DNA of 64,000 bases from Desulfovibrio aminophilus DSM 12254 (GTDB taxonomy: Bacteria > Desulfobacterota > Desulfovibrionia > Desulfovibrionales > Desulfovibrionaceae), in NCBI RefSeq assembly GCF_000422565.1, contig NZ_AUMA01000008.1, positions 62,001 to 126,000 on the forward strand, written 5' to 3'. The notes beneath the pieces were generated by a model. It was not told the origin of the DNA. It was given only the letters and a program-made list of their open reading frames with translations, and searched no databases. A program made the translations under genes and the position numbers. Shown here piece by piece: positions 28,041-37,082 of this stretch; position 1 is the first letter of the stretch, and every line of letters begins with the position of its first letter.

Positions 28041-28074
28041 ATACAGTTTTCATAAAAAACAACCATAACAGTTT
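28041..28074. promoter_or_regulatory. Direct repeat between azlC and the MocR gene, candidate operator
   Basis: ATACAGTTT (28041-28049) and ATAACAGTTT (28065-28074) are direct repeats 24 bp apart start to start in an otherwise AT-rich 114-bp divergent region. MocR regulators usually bind direct repeats near their own promoter. Confidence 0.4.
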
Positions 28075-28084
28075 GGAGGGGAGA

Positions 28085-29533
28085 ATGGCCGGGGCGGGGC
28101 AGGGCGGAGAATTCCGCTACCGGGCCGTGGGGCGGCGCATCCTGGACATGATCGAGTCCGGGCGGCTCGTTCCCGGTGGCCGCGCGCCGTCGCTGCGGGC
28201 CATGAGCCGGGCCGCCGGGGTCAGCCTGGCCACCGTGGGCCACGCCTACGAGGAACTGGAACGTCGTGGCGTGCTCCTCTCCCGGCCGCGTTCGGGCTAT
28301 TTCCTGCGCGAGGGTCGGGCCCAGCTCTCGGCTCCGGCGCGGCCCTCGGCCCCGCCCCAGGAGCCCCGGCCGGTGAACCGCCAGGCGCTCATCCGCATGG
28401 TGCTCACCGTGGTCGGCGACCGCGACCTCGTGCCTTTCGGCGTGGCCGGGCCCGAGGAACGCCTGCTGCACGAGGCCCATCTCACCCGCGTTCTGGCCCG
28501 GGTGCTGCGCGACGATCCCCTGGCGGCCCTGAACTACACCCCGGTGCACGGGCTCACGGCCCTGCGCCGCCAGATCGCCTACCGGGCCCAGGAGTGGGGC
28601 GCGGAAGTCCGGCCCGAGGACGTGCTCGTCACCTCCGGGGCCATCGAGGCCCTGCATATCGCGCTGCGGGCCCTGACCCGGCCGGGCGACGCCGTGCTGG
28701 TCCAGTCGCCCACCTACCACTGTTTCCTGCAGCTCCTGGAAAACCTCGGCCTGCGGGTCATCGAGGCCCCGTCCTCCCCGGACACGGGCATCAGCCCGGC
28801 CCAGGTGCGCGAGGCCGTGGACCGCTTCGACCTGCGCTGCTGCATCCTGACCCCGAACTTCAACAACCCGGACGGCGCGCTCCTGCCCGAGGAGGCCAAG
28901 GCCGAGATCGTGGACATCCTGGCCGAGCGCGACATCCCCCTCGTTGAGGACGACGTCTACGGCGACCTTCACTTCGGGCCAACCCGCCCGGCGGGCTTCA
29001 AGAAGTGGGACCGCCGGGGCCTCGTGCTCCAGTGCTCCTCGTTCTCCAAGACACTTTGCCCGGGCTGGCGCGTGGGCTGGATCATCCCGGGCCGTTTCCT
29101 GGAACGGGCCCTGGACGTGAAATTCAGCTCCAGCGTGGCCACGGCCACCCCGAACCAGATGGCCGTGGCCCAGTATCTGGCCGAGGGCCGCTACGACCGG
29201 CATCTGCGCCGCCTGCGTTCGGCCCTGGAGGCCCAGACCCGGACCATCCGGCATCTGCTCTCGCGCTACTTTCCGGCGGGCACGCGCGTCACCCGGCCCC
29301 AGGGCGGCTGCGTGCTCTGGCTGGAGCTTCCCGGCGGCGTGGATTCCGTGGACCTCTTCTACCGCGCCCGGGCCGAGGGCATCGGCATCTCCCCGGGCAA
29401 CGTCTTCTCCACCCAAGACCGCTTCAGCAACTACATCCGCCTCAACGCCGGGGCGCTCATCGACGAGCGCGCCGACGCGGGCCTCCGGCTTTTGGGGCGG
29501 CTGGCGGCCCGGTGCGCCGCGGGGAGTTTTTGA
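28085..29533 (+). CDS. MocR/GntR-type transcriptional regulator with aminotransferase domain
   Basis: A 482-residue regulator. Residues 10-80 are a GntR winged helix (RAVGRRILDMIESGRLVPGGRAPSLRAMSRAAGVS). Residues 110-480 are a fold-type-I aminotransferase with PLP lysine Lys322 in CSSFSKTLCPGWRVGW and YTPVHGLTALRRQIA. The effector is probably an amino acid bound as PLP adduct. The start at 28085 has GGAGGGGA directly upstream. Divergence from azlCD suggests it controls amino-acid export. Confidence 0.93.
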   Translation: MAGAGQGGEFRYRAVGRRILDMIESGRLVPGGRAPSLRAMSRAAGVSLATVGHAYEELERRGVLLSRPRSGYFLREGRAQLSAPARPSAPPQEPRPVNRQALIRMVLTVVGDRDLVPFGVAGPEERLLHEAHLTRVLARVLRDDPLAALNYTPVHGLTALRRQIAYRAQEWGAEVRPEDVLVTSGAIEALHIALRALTRPGDAVLVQSPTYHCFLQLLENLGLRVIEAPSSPDTGISPAQVREAVDRFDLRCCILTPNFNNPDGALLPEEAKAEIVDILAERDIPLVEDDVYGDLHFGPTRPAGFKKWDRRGLVLQCSSFSKTLCPGWRVGWIIPGRFLERALDVKFSSSVATATPNQMAVAQYLAEGRYDRHLRRLRSALEAQTRTIRHLLSRYFPAGTRVTRPQGGCVLWLELPGGVDSVDLFYRARAEGIGISPGNVFSTQDRFSNYIRLNAGALIDERADAGLRLLGRLAARCAAGSF

Positions 29534-29641
29534 AGCCCTTCGTCGACCGCCTTGTTTCCGAAGGCCTGCTCATGCTATACGGCGGCCACGGTTCGGGAAA
29601 TCGTTGAACCAGACCGCCGGACGGCGGAAAGGATCCGGCGC

Positions 29642-30778
29642 ATGGCTGAGCGGCGGCGACTGCTTTACGTGGACAATCTGCGGTTGGCCATGATCGTCCT
29701 TGTGGTTCTGGTCCACTGCTCCGTGACCTACAGCGGCGTGGGCAACTGGTACTTTACGGACCCCGTGCCCCAGGGGCCGGTCTCTCTTTTGTCCTTCATC
29801 GTATTTCAAGGGTTCAGCCAATCCTTCTTCATGGGGCTGCTCTTTTTCCTGGCCGGATACTACGCCCGGGCCTCCCTGGTTCGGAAAGGCCCGCGCGAGT
29901 TCATTCTGGGCCGTTTCGGACGCCTGGGCGCGCCCGCGCTCTTCTACATGGTGCTCATCAACCCGTTCATCGTCCACACCCTGGCCGACATGAACGGTAT
30001 TCAGTCCAGATGTACGCTGTCGCAATACTGGCTGGTCTACATGGGGAACCTGTCCGTGCTCAGCGGCAGCGGCCCCATGTGGTTCGCCCTGGCCTTGATG
30101 TTGTTCTGCTTCGTCTATGCGGGCCTGCGCGCGGTCCGTCCTTCGGCGGCCCAGGCGCCGGTCCGGGCCTTCCGGCCGGGCCTGGCCGTGGGGCTGGCCC
30201 TGCTTTGCGCGGCCGGAACCTTCCTCGTCCGCCTGCGCTGGCCCATTGGGACTGCGGTGCTGAACATGCAACTCTGCTTCTTCACCCAGTACATCCTGCT
30301 CTTCGCCCTCGGTTTGGCGGCTCACAAGAACGACTGGCTGCGGACCCTGGACCCCCGTTTCGGCGGGCGGTGCCTGCTGGTGGCCGCGGCCGGGATTCCG
30401 GTGTTCGGCGCGGCGGTCTGGAACGCGCTGGGGGCGGGCGGACTGGGGCCGTACTTCGGCGGCCCCACTTGGCAGAGCCTGTTCATGTCCGCCTGGGAAT
30501 CCGTGTCCGGGGTCTGCATGACCCTGGGACTGGTCACGGTGCTGCGCGGCAGGTGGGAGAAGACGGGATCGCTGCTCAAGTGGCTCGCCGACAGCGCCTT
30601 TGCGGTCTATGTGTTCCACTCCCCGCTGGTGGTCGGGCTCGGTCGCCTGCTGGAGCCGGTGCAGGCTCCGGCCCTGGCGAAGTTCCTGCTTCTGGGCGGG
30701 TTGGCCCTGCCGCTCAGCTTCGGCTTGGCCTGGGTCATCCGACGCACGCCGCTGCTGCGGGAGCTGGTCAAGGCCTGA
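29642..30778 (+). CDS. Acyltransferase 3 family membrane protein
   Basis: A 378-residue protein with about ten hydrophobic segments, starting with RLLYVDNLRLAMIVLVVLVHCSVTY, where the conserved R(x)10H pattern of acyltransferase-3 enzymes is visible (N-L-R and V-H-C). Members O-acylate sugars or lipids in the envelope. The start at 29642 with AAGGA upstream is preferred to 29552, whose leader is not hydrophobic and has no ribosome site. The substrate is unknown. It is in the same direction as the MocR gene but 108 bp away. Confidence 0.82.
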   Translation: MAERRRLLYVDNLRLAMIVLVVLVHCSVTYSGVGNWYFTDPVPQGPVSLLSFIVFQGFSQSFFMGLLFFLAGYYARASLVRKGPREFILGRFGRLGAPALFYMVLINPFIVHTLADMNGIQSRCTLSQYWLVYMGNLSVLSGSGPMWFALALMLFCFVYAGLRAVRPSAAQAPVRAFRPGLAVGLALLCAAGTFLVRLRWPIGTAVLNMQLCFFTQYILLFALGLAAHKNDWLRTLDPRFGGRCLLVAAAGIPVFGAAVWNALGAGGLGPYFGGPTWQSLFMSAWESVSGVCMTLGLVTVLRGRWEKTGSLLKWLADSAFAVYVFHSPLVVGLGRLLEPVQAPALAKFLLLGGLALPLSFGLAWVIRRTPLLRELVKA

Positions 30779-30856
30779 ACGCCCTGGACGCCGCATCGAC
30801 AACGGCGGGGCCATGACGTAACAGGTCCGCCTCGGAACATCGTCCCGGGGGGATTC

Positions 30857-31660
30857 ATGCTCTTCGAGGTTCTGCGCTACCTCTGCACGCCTTGTCCTCG
30901 TCAGGTCCGGGCCCTGGGGCATCTTTCAGGGCTCATCTCCCTGGACGCGCGCCATCGCCGCTGCCGCCGCGCCTGGGCCCCGCACCTGGAGCGCTGCCGC
31001 GCGCTCATGCTTGACGCGGCCCGCGACTGCTCCCCGCGAAGGACCGCGCTCGTGGCCGGTTCCGGCCTGCTTTTGGACGTGCCCCTGGAGGAGCTGTCCG
31101 GACTCTTCGAGCAGGTGATTCTCTGCGACGTCCTGCATCTGCCCGCGATCCGCCGCCGGGCGCGCCGCCTGCCCAACGTGGATCTGGCGGCCCGCGACCT
31201 CACCGACCTGGGGGAACGGGTCTGGGCCGATCTGCGCGCGGATCGGGCTCCGGACTTGGCCGTGCCCGCGCCGACGCATTTCCTGGACCGTCGCGACCTA
31301 GACCTGGTGGTTTCCGACAACCTTCTTTCGCAGCTGCCCCTGCCGTTTCTGGAACGCGTCGGCCGCCGTTTTCCCGGCTTCGACGCCGGGGAGTTGGAAG
31401 ACTTCGCCCGCCGGATCGTGGAGGCGCATCTCGCCTGGCTGGGAGGCTTCCGGGCCCGGGTCTGCCTCATCGCCGACGTGGAGCGACGCAAGCTCCGGGG
31501 CGGCACGGTCCTGGAGTGCGAGGATCCGCTCTTCGGCGCGGCCCTGCCCGAGCCCGAGAGGGCCTGGGACTGGGACATCGCCCCCCGGCCCGAGCTCTGG
31601 CCGGACGCCGACGCTCGCCACCGTGTCTGGGGCTATTCGGACTTCAGGCCCAAGGGTTGA
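30857..31660 (+). CDS. Unrecognised protein, possibly SAM-dependent methyltransferase-like
   Basis: A 267-residue cytoplasmic protein. A GSGLLLDVPLEEL segment (residues about 68-80) after a short hydrophobic strand, followed by VILCDVLHLPAIRRRARR, resembles motif I and the acidic strand II of Rossmann methyltransferases; LDLVVSDNLLSQL could be strand 4. I cannot name a family. It has GGGGGG upstream as ribosome site. Its last 28 bp overlap the end of the convergent permease gene. Confidence 0.6.
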   Translation: MLFEVLRYLCTPCPRQVRALGHLSGLISLDARHRRCRRAWAPHLERCRALMLDAARDCSPRRTALVAGSGLLLDVPLEELSGLFEQVILCDVLHLPAIRRRARRLPNVDLAARDLTDLGERVWADLRADRAPDLAVPAPTHFLDRRDLDLVVSDNLLSQLPLPFLERVGRRFPGFDAGELEDFARRIVEAHLAWLGGFRARVCLIADVERRKLRGGTVLECEDPLFGAALPEPERAWDWDIAPRPELWPDADARHRVWGYSDFRPKG

Positions 31661-33039
31661 ACACCCCGGCCGGGGCGGGACAGCAGCACATGCAGGAGCG
31701 CGGCCAGGAGCAGGCTGGGGAAGATGCAGCCCGGTCCGTCGGTCATGGCCGGAATCTGTTTGAACGCGAGAAACCCGCCCACGGCCAGGGCCCAGGCCAG
31801 AACCGCCGAGCGCCGCACCCCGCGTTGGTAGCGGTAAGGGCCGTCCGGGTTGGTCAGCTCGGCGGCGAGATAGGGCCGTCGGAGCAGGAAATAGTCGGCC
31901 AGCAGGATGCCGAAGAGCGGGCCGAAGAGCATGCCGATGCCGTCCAGGAAGAGGATGAAGGACTCCAGGAACGAGGCCAGGAACAGCGGCACGAGGCTCA
32001 GGGCCACGGAGAGCAGGGCGGTGATCCAGAGCGCGGGCATGGCCCGCAGCCGGGGCAGGCAGTTGGTCATGGAGATGCCCGCGCCCATGATGTTGATGGC
32101 GTTGGTGGTCACGCTGGCCAGCAGGATGATGACGAAGGCCAAGGCCCCCAGGCCCAGGCGCGCGGCCGTGGAGCTGGGGTCCGAGAGGTTGGGGTCGTAG
32201 ACGCCGGTGGTCACGGCCGCGGCGATGGTGCAGATGATGCCCACGAAGGCGAACCAGAACAGGCCCAGGTTGGCCCCCAGGACGGGCGCCAGCGTGGCCG
32301 CGCTCCTGGTCCTGCAATAGCGGGTGAAGTCCGCGATCACCGGCACCCAGCCCAGGCTGAAGGCGGCCATGGCGTCCACGGCCCGGCCCACGGGCATGAG
32401 CTGGCCCTCGGGCGGGCTCCAGCGCCAGATGGCGGCCAGGGGCACGTCGCGCAGCACGAGCACGGTCTCCCACAATCCCAGCGCCAGGATGGCCACGGTG
32501 CCCAGGCATTCCATGACCTTCACCGAGCGGTGCCCGTAGAGGATGGAGAGCATGTTGAGCAGGGCCATGAGGCCCAGGCCGACGAGCAGCGGGCCCGTGT
32601 CCCCGGGCGAGCCGAAGGGCGGGGTGCCGATCCAGTAGTGCAGGATGTAGGTCACGGAGATGGCCGCGATGAAGGTGTTCACCGCGTTCCAGCCCACGAG
32701 CTGGACCACGTTGAGCAGCGAGGGCAGCATGCTGCCCGAGAGCCCCAGGGCCGGACGGGTCAGGGCCATGGTCGAGACGCCGGTGCGGAAGCCGATCAGC
32801 CCCACCAGGGCCATGACGAGGTAGGCCAGGGGGTTGGCCGTGAGCGTGGCCAGGGCCGCGCCGCCGAAGGACGCCCCGGCTACCACGCCGCCCACGTACC
32901 AGGTGCCGTTGTTGGCGTTGGCCCCGGTCCAGATGGCCAGCATGTGGCCGAAGCCGATGCTTTTGGCCTGGGGCGGCACCGGCTCGCAGGCCGCGTATTC
33001 GTGAGGCGGCGCGGGCGAGGCGCCCGCCTCCCGGCTCAC
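31633..33039 (-). CDS. NCS1-family permease (purine/cytosine/hydantoin type)
   Basis: A 468-residue permease with twelve predicted membrane helices. Family features include the N-terminal GFGHMLAIWTGANANNGTWYVGG, GWVPVIADFTRYCR and LFGPLFGILLADYFLLRR. It resembles CodB-like NCS1 transporters; a nucleobase, a vitamin precursor or a related substrate is possible. The start overlaps the stop of the YciI gene by 4 bp, so the two are co-transcribed. Confidence 0.85.
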   Translation of the reverse strand: MSREAGASPAPPHEYAACEPVPPQAKSIGFGHMLAIWTGANANNGTWYVGGVVAGASFGGAALATLTANPLAYLVMALVGLIGFRTGVSTMALTRPALGLSGSMLPSLLNVVQLVGWNAVNTFIAAISVTYILHYWIGTPPFGSPGDTGPLLVGLGLMALLNMLSILYGHRSVKVMECLGTVAILALGLWETVLVLRDVPLAAIWRWSPPEGQLMPVGRAVDAMAAFSLGWVPVIADFTRYCRTRSAATLAPVLGANLGLFWFAFVGIICTIAAAVTTGVYDPNLSDPSSTAARLGLGALAFVIILLASVTTNAINIMGAGISMTNCLPRLRAMPALWITALLSVALSLVPLFLASFLESFILFLDGIGMLFGPLFGILLADYFLLRRPYLAAELTNPDGPYRYQRGVRRSAVLAWALAVGGFLAFKQIPAMTDGPGCIFPSLLLAALLHVLLSRPGRGVQPLGLKSE

Positions 33040-33329
33040 GCCTCTTCCCGCAGGGAGGAGAGCTCCGGCGCGGCGCGCGAGACCACGAAGCGGGTGATGT
33101 CGTAGGTGGCCGCGCCCTCCACGGCGAAGGGATCGCGGGCCAGGATGGCCTCCAATTCCTCGCGGCTTGCGGCCCGGGCCAGGATGACGCCGCCGGTGCG
33201 CGGCTCCTGGCGTCCGGCGGCCAGGAACACGCCGCCCTGGAAATGTTCTTCAAGGAAGCGGATGTGGGCCTCCAGCAGGGAGTCGATGACGGGCAGGGGC
33301 TTCACGTAGCGGACCAGGACGATGAACAT
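33036..33329 (-). CDS. YciI-like protein
   Basis: A 97-residue protein of the YciI/YCII family with a dimeric ferredoxin-like fold (MFIVLVRYVKPLPVIDSLLEAHIRFLEEHFQGG...GGVILARAAS). The typical HxxF/L pattern (AHIRFL) is present, and D-P-F (ARDPFAVEGAATYDITRF) is the conserved second motif. The start at 33329 has GGAGG upstream. The enzymatic role is uncertain; its coupling to the permease suggests processing of the imported compound. Confidence 0.8.
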   Translation of the reverse strand: MFIVLVRYVKPLPVIDSLLEAHIRFLEEHFQGGVFLAAGRQEPRTGGVILARAASREELEAILARDPFAVEGAATYDITRFVVSRAAPELSSLREEA

Positions 33330-33441
33330 GCGGCCTCCTCCGGGTTGGCCTCCTGTAGCCCAGGCCGGGCCCGGGCGCAACGCCGGAGATGGTCCGCGGC
33401 GAAAGTTTCACCCCGCGGGAGCGGCGGCCTCCGGGCAGGAA

Positions 33442-34212
33442 TCAGCCTGAAGGCTCCCTGCCGGAGACCAGGCGGGCCTCGGTGAAGGGGATGAGCATGA
33501 GCAGCAGACCGCCGAGGGACATGACCCCCATCCCGCACCAGTACAACTTCAGGGACAGCGGTCGCAGGCCCATGAGAGCGGCCGCTCCGGCGCACAGCCC
33601 GAGCCCCAGCGTCTCCATCCGCCCCAGGTGCAGCCCCAGGCACATGGGGCAGTCCTCCCCTTCGGGCGCGGGATAGTCGAACCAGACGCGATTCCAGAGC
33701 AGGGCCGCCAGCACGGCGATGACGCCGCCCCAGGCCATGTGCAGCGGCAGCAGCAGAGGCTCCATCGGCAGCGGCAGGATGACCGGGATGGCCGCCGTTG
33801 CGGCGGCCGGTGGATGGTCGGCGTCGAACATCTGCATGAAGAGCGCGGCCAGGGCCACGGCCAGGCCCAGCTTGAGCGGCGGGATCGCGCCGGGATTCAG
33901 CAGGGTCGCGAGGGAGTCGCCGAGGGCCACGGCCAGCAGACCGGCCACGCTGGAAACCATGTGCCCGATGATGACCTGCCGTGGGCGGGCCACCCGAAGG
34001 TAGACGCAGGCGGCGTTGATGAAGCAGGTGGCCGCCAGGGGGGGATAGAGCACCCCCACCCCGCAGAGGCCGGACAACAGGGCGATGGCGGCCAGGGCCA
34101 GCCCTCCCCCCAGGGAACCCCAGAGCAGGCGGGCCAGGGAAATGACCCCCGGCCTGTAGACGTCCTTTTGAAACTCCCGTCTGCACGGCGCCCGCAACCG
34201 TATCTGGATCAT
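33442..34212 (-). CDS. HPP-family integral membrane protein
   Basis: A 256-residue membrane protein with at least six hydrophobic segments and the defining His-Pro-Pro in FDADHPPAAATAAIP (residues about 128-142). A CPMC pair (residues about 187-190, in EGEDCPMCLG) may bind metal. Some HPP proteins from cyanobacteria and plants have been linked to nitrite transport; whether this holds here is an inference. It is the third gene behind the sigma-sensor fusion, 69 bp after the Fe-S gene with a 15-bp hairpin in between. Confidence 0.85.
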   Translation of the reverse strand: MIQIRLRAPCRREFQKDVYRPGVISLARLLWGSLGGGLALAAIALLSGLCGVGVLYPPLAATCFINAACVYLRVARPRQVIIGHMVSSVAGLLAVALGDSLATLLNPGAIPPLKLGLAVALAALFMQMFDADHPPAAATAAIPVILPLPMEPLLLPLHMAWGGVIAVLAALLWNRVWFDYPAPEGEDCPMCLGLHLGRMETLGLGLCAGAAALMGLRPLSLKLYWCGMGVMSLGGLLLMLIPFTEARLVSGREPSG

Positions 34213-34235
34213 GGCGCCCTCCGGCGGTCTCGGCC

Positions 34236-34274
34236 CTTGGCCGGGCGGCCCTCTGTGGCGGCCGCCCGGCCAAG
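34236..34274. other. Perfect 15-bp inverted repeat between the Fe-S and HPP genes
   Basis: CTTGGCCGGGCGGCC (34236-34250) and GGCCGCCCGGCCAAG (34260-34274) form a very stable hairpin with a 9-nt loop on either strand. No T run follows on the minus strand, so it is not a classical terminator. It could act as an mRNA-processing or stability element that sets different levels for the enzyme and the membrane protein, or terminate partially. Confidence 0.65.
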
Positions 34275-34281
34275 GCGCGTG

Positions 34282-34833
34282 CTAGCTTTTCACATAGAGG
34301 ATGGCCTGGCTGCTGCGTTTCTTGATCACCTTCTTGCCCGCGGCGTCCGCCCGCATGAGCAGGATTTCGCGTTCTCCGAAGCTCAGGGCGTCGGCCAGGC
34401 AGACCTCCACGCAGACGGGCTCCTGGCCGTGGATGACCCGTTTCAGGCAGAGGTCGCACTTGTGGGCGAACTTCCCGGCCGCGTCGAACTGAATGACGTC
34501 GTAGGGGCACTTCTCGATGCACTTCCCGGCGCCGGTGCACTTGTCCCGGTCGATGAGCACGATGCCGGTCTGCGGATCCTTGCGGATGGCCCCGGCCTCG
34601 CAGGCCTTGACGCAAGGGGGCTTCTTGCAGTGTTGGCACATGACCACCCAGTAGTCCTCGCGGAGGTCCGGATAGACGCCCGTGAGTTCGCTCTCCACCC
34701 GCAGGTAGTGGCTCATGTCGCCGGGCATGGCCTTCTCGTGGTCCACCAGGCCGTGGTGGTTGCGGCAGGCCACGATGCAGGTCTTGCAGCCGATGCAGCG
34801 GTCGAGGTCGACCATGATGCTCAATTGTTTCAT
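34282..34833 (-). CDS. Four-cluster ferredoxin subunit of a molybdopterin oxidoreductase
   Basis: A 183-residue Fe-S protein of the DmsB/PhsB/NrfC group. Cysteine groups: Cys13, Cys16, Cys19 and Cys23 (CIGCKTCIVAC), then CQHCKKPPCVKAC, CTGAGKCIEKCPYD and CDLCLKRVI..CVEVC. It passes electrons to or from the large subunit encoded 12 bp upstream on this strand. No signal peptide, consistent with a cytoplasmic complex. AGGGAGGG precedes the start. Confidence 0.92.
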   Translation of the reverse strand: MKQLSIMVDLDRCIGCKTCIVACRNHHGLVDHEKAMPGDMSHYLRVESELTGVYPDLREDYWVVMCQHCKKPPCVKACEAGAIRKDPQTGIVLIDRDKCTGAGKCIEKCPYDVIQFDAAGKFAHKCDLCLKRVIHGQEPVCVEVCLADALSFGEREILLMRADAAGKKVIKKRSSQAILYVKS

Positions 34834-34845
34834 GTCGCCCTCCCT

Positions 34846-36981
34846 TTACTTGGAGATTCTGACCCGGGTGGAGACGTGGGCCTCTCCGCCGCGCAGATCC
34901 TGTTCCTCAAGATGCGAGCCCGCGTCGGCGATCAGCTCGTTGTCTCCGAACCACGGCCCCCGCGCCGCGACCTTGCCCATGGTCTGGCCGAATCCGTGAA
35001 TGATCCCGGCGCAGCCCGGCTTGATCTTCTCGGTGAACTGGACCGGGACGCGGACCTTGCCCGTGCTCGACTCCACGGTCACGATGTCCCCGTCGGCGAC
35101 TCCCAGTCTGGCCCCGTCGAGCGGGTTGAGGATCAACGGATTGGCGTCCAGCCCGGAGACGGGGTCGCGGAGCTGGGCGTTGTTCTGCGACCAAGCCCCG
35201 GTGTTGTTCAGGAAGATGGTACGGAAGTTCACCAGGATGAAGGGGTACTTCTCCTCGTCCTTGCGGAACTCCAGGGGCAGTTCGGGGCTGGGCCATTGGC
35301 GGCCGATGTTCTCGTACATCCGCCATTCCAGCTCGATCTTGCCGCTGGGCGTGTTGAACCTGCCCGCGTCCTCGTACTTGCGGAAGCCCACGGTGCCCGG
35401 CGACCAGAGCGCGCCGTTGTCGAGCACCTCGCGCATGGACATGCCCACGCCCGAGAGTTCGATGTCGTAGTATTCGACATCATCCTTGAAGGCGAAGTAC
35501 TGCGGAAACATGCGCTTGCCGAGTTCGATCATCACGCGGTTGGCGTGGCGCGATTCGCCGATGGGTTCGACCACGGGCCGGCAGACCGCCGCCGTGTGTC
35601 CGAAGTTGTACCACCAGGGCATGTACAGGAGTTCCCAACGTTCGAAGTTGGTCTGGTCCGGCAACACCAGATCGGCCCACTTCATGGTCTCCGAGGGCAG
35701 AATCTCGGTGAGCACGAACAGCTCCAGCTTGTAGGAGCCGTCGGGGTTCTTCATCTTCATGGCCTCGCGCCATTCACCGGAGCCCATCTCCGACAGGGCC
35801 GGGTTGCATTCCGAGGCGAAGAAGACCTTGAGGCCGTCGTCCTTCACGGCCTGGGCCGCGTACCAGGTCGGTTCGAGGAAGAAGGTGTAGTTGTCGAACT
35901 TGCCGCGGTTGGGGCCGGTGCGGTGGTAGCCCAGCGTCTTGAGATCCGGCGCGGGCGGCGTCGGCTTCACCGGGGCCATGGGCGCGATCTCCGGCATGGG
36001 CTGGCCGCCGGGGTTGTCCAGGTTGCCGGTGATGACCAGGAAGATGGACCATGCCTGGCCCCAGTCCATGGCGTTGCCGTACATGATGGACTTGAAGGCG
36101 TCCACGCAGACGCTGGGGGCGGCGGCGCACATCTCGGCCAGCTTGATGATGTCCTTGGCCGGAACGTCGCAGATCCTGCTCATGGCCTTGGGCGTCTTGT
36201 CCTTGATGAAGGCCATGAGTCCGTCCATGTCGCCCTCGCGCACCCACTTGTCGCAGAAGGCCTTGTCGTACAGGCCCTTGGTCAGCAGGTGGTGGCACAT
36301 GCCCAGGAACAGGGCCGCGTCGCCGCCGGGCTTGATGGGAATCCACCAGTCGGCCTTGGCCGCCTCGGTGCGGAAGATGGGGTCGATGACCACCAGCTTC
36401 GCTCCGCGCTCCTTGGCGTCGAGGATGTCCCGGGGGACGCAGGCGTCGTCCAGGCAGCCGAAGGGATGGCGCCCGGAGAGGATCATGATGCCGCCCTTTG
36501 GCACCGTGAAGTACATGGGCGCGATGTGGTGGTTGGGAAAACAGCCGAAGGTGTGCAGATGGGCCATGATCTTGGCCGAGTCGCAATGGGGCAGGCCGGT
36601 GGAGATGAATCCGCCCACGGCGTTGACGAAGCGCCACTTGGGGTCCGTGGTGGAGTGCGGGAACATGGAGTAGGTGAACTTGTGTCCTTCCCCGCGCGCG
36701 ATGAGTGCGCGGAGCTTCTTCTCCATGATGTCCATGGCCTCGTCCCAGCCGATGCGTTCGAATCTGCCCTCGCCGCGTTCGCCCACGCGCTTCAGGGGAT
36801 GCTTGAGCCGTTCGTTGGAATAGAGCGTGGTGATGCCAGCCATGCCCTTGACGCACATCTTGCCCCGCGCCCTGGGGTTGCCCTTGACCTCCTTGACCAC
36901 GCCGTCCTCCACGCGGGCCAGGATGGCGCACTCAGCCTTGCACTGGTAGCAGACCGTCGGAATCCATTTGCTCTCATGCAT
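34846..36981 (-). CDS. Cytoplasmic molybdopterin-dependent oxidoreductase, substrate unknown
   Basis: A 711-residue bis-MGD enzyme. Cys11, Cys14, Cys18 and Cys43 bind an N-terminal [4Fe-4S] cluster. Cys133 in LPHCDSAK lies where the Mo/W-ligating Cys/Sec/Ser is found in related enzymes (for example the Cys of NapA-type and acetylene-hydratase-type proteins). There is no Tat signal. The remaining domains (WADLVLPDQTNFERWE, LGVADGDIVTVES) are complete. It resembles thiosulfate/polysulfide reductase-like large subunits in general, but the short N-terminus and active-site context do not match one named reaction. With the Fe-S partner and no membrane anchor it is probably a soluble two-subunit enzyme. 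The upstream gene encodes the likely sensor-regulator. Confidence 0.85.
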   Translation of the reverse strand: MHESKWIPTVCYQCKAECAILARVEDGVVKEVKGNPRARGKMCVKGMAGITTLYSNERLKHPLKRVGERGEGRFERIGWDEAMDIMEKKLRALIARGEGHKFTYSMFPHSTTDPKWRFVNAVGGFISTGLPHCDSAKIMAHLHTFGCFPNHHIAPMYFTVPKGGIMILSGRHPFGCLDDACVPRDILDAKERGAKLVVIDPIFRTEAAKADWWIPIKPGGDAALFLGMCHHLLTKGLYDKAFCDKWVREGDMDGLMAFIKDKTPKAMSRICDVPAKDIIKLAEMCAAAPSVCVDAFKSIMYGNAMDWGQAWSIFLVITGNLDNPGGQPMPEIAPMAPVKPTPPAPDLKTLGYHRTGPNRGKFDNYTFFLEPTWYAAQAVKDDGLKVFFASECNPALSEMGSGEWREAMKMKNPDGSYKLELFVLTEILPSETMKWADLVLPDQTNFERWELLYMPWWYNFGHTAAVCRPVVEPIGESRHANRVMIELGKRMFPQYFAFKDDVEYYDIELSGVGMSMREVLDNGALWSPGTVGFRKYEDAGRFNTPSGKIELEWRMYENIGRQWPSPELPLEFRKDEEKYPFILVNFRTIFLNNTGAWSQNNAQLRDPVSGLDANPLILNPLDGARLGVADGDIVTVESSTGKVRVPVQFTEKIKPGCAGIIHGFGQTMGKVAARGPWFGDNELIADAGSHLEEQDLRGGEAHVSTRVRISK

Positions 36982-37055
36982 TCTGCCGCCCTCCGTTCAC
37001 AGTGTGGAACACGGGAAGAGCCGTGGTCGCCCGCGGCCGTCCCCTCTCAAGAGGA

Positions 37056-37082
37056 GAGCGTCCGAGTCGGGAAAAGGTTCCC
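37056..37082 (-). promoter_or_regulatory. ECF-type promoter-like sequence before the molybdoenzyme gene
   Basis: On the minus strand GGGAACC (37082 to 37076) is followed by about 14 bp and ACGCTC (37061 to 37056). Many ECF sigma factors use a -35 with GGAAC/AAC and a -10 with CGTC or similar. It lies in the 133-bp gap between the sigma-fusion gene and the molybdoenzyme gene. The -10 match is weak and the spacing short. Confidence 0.35.
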
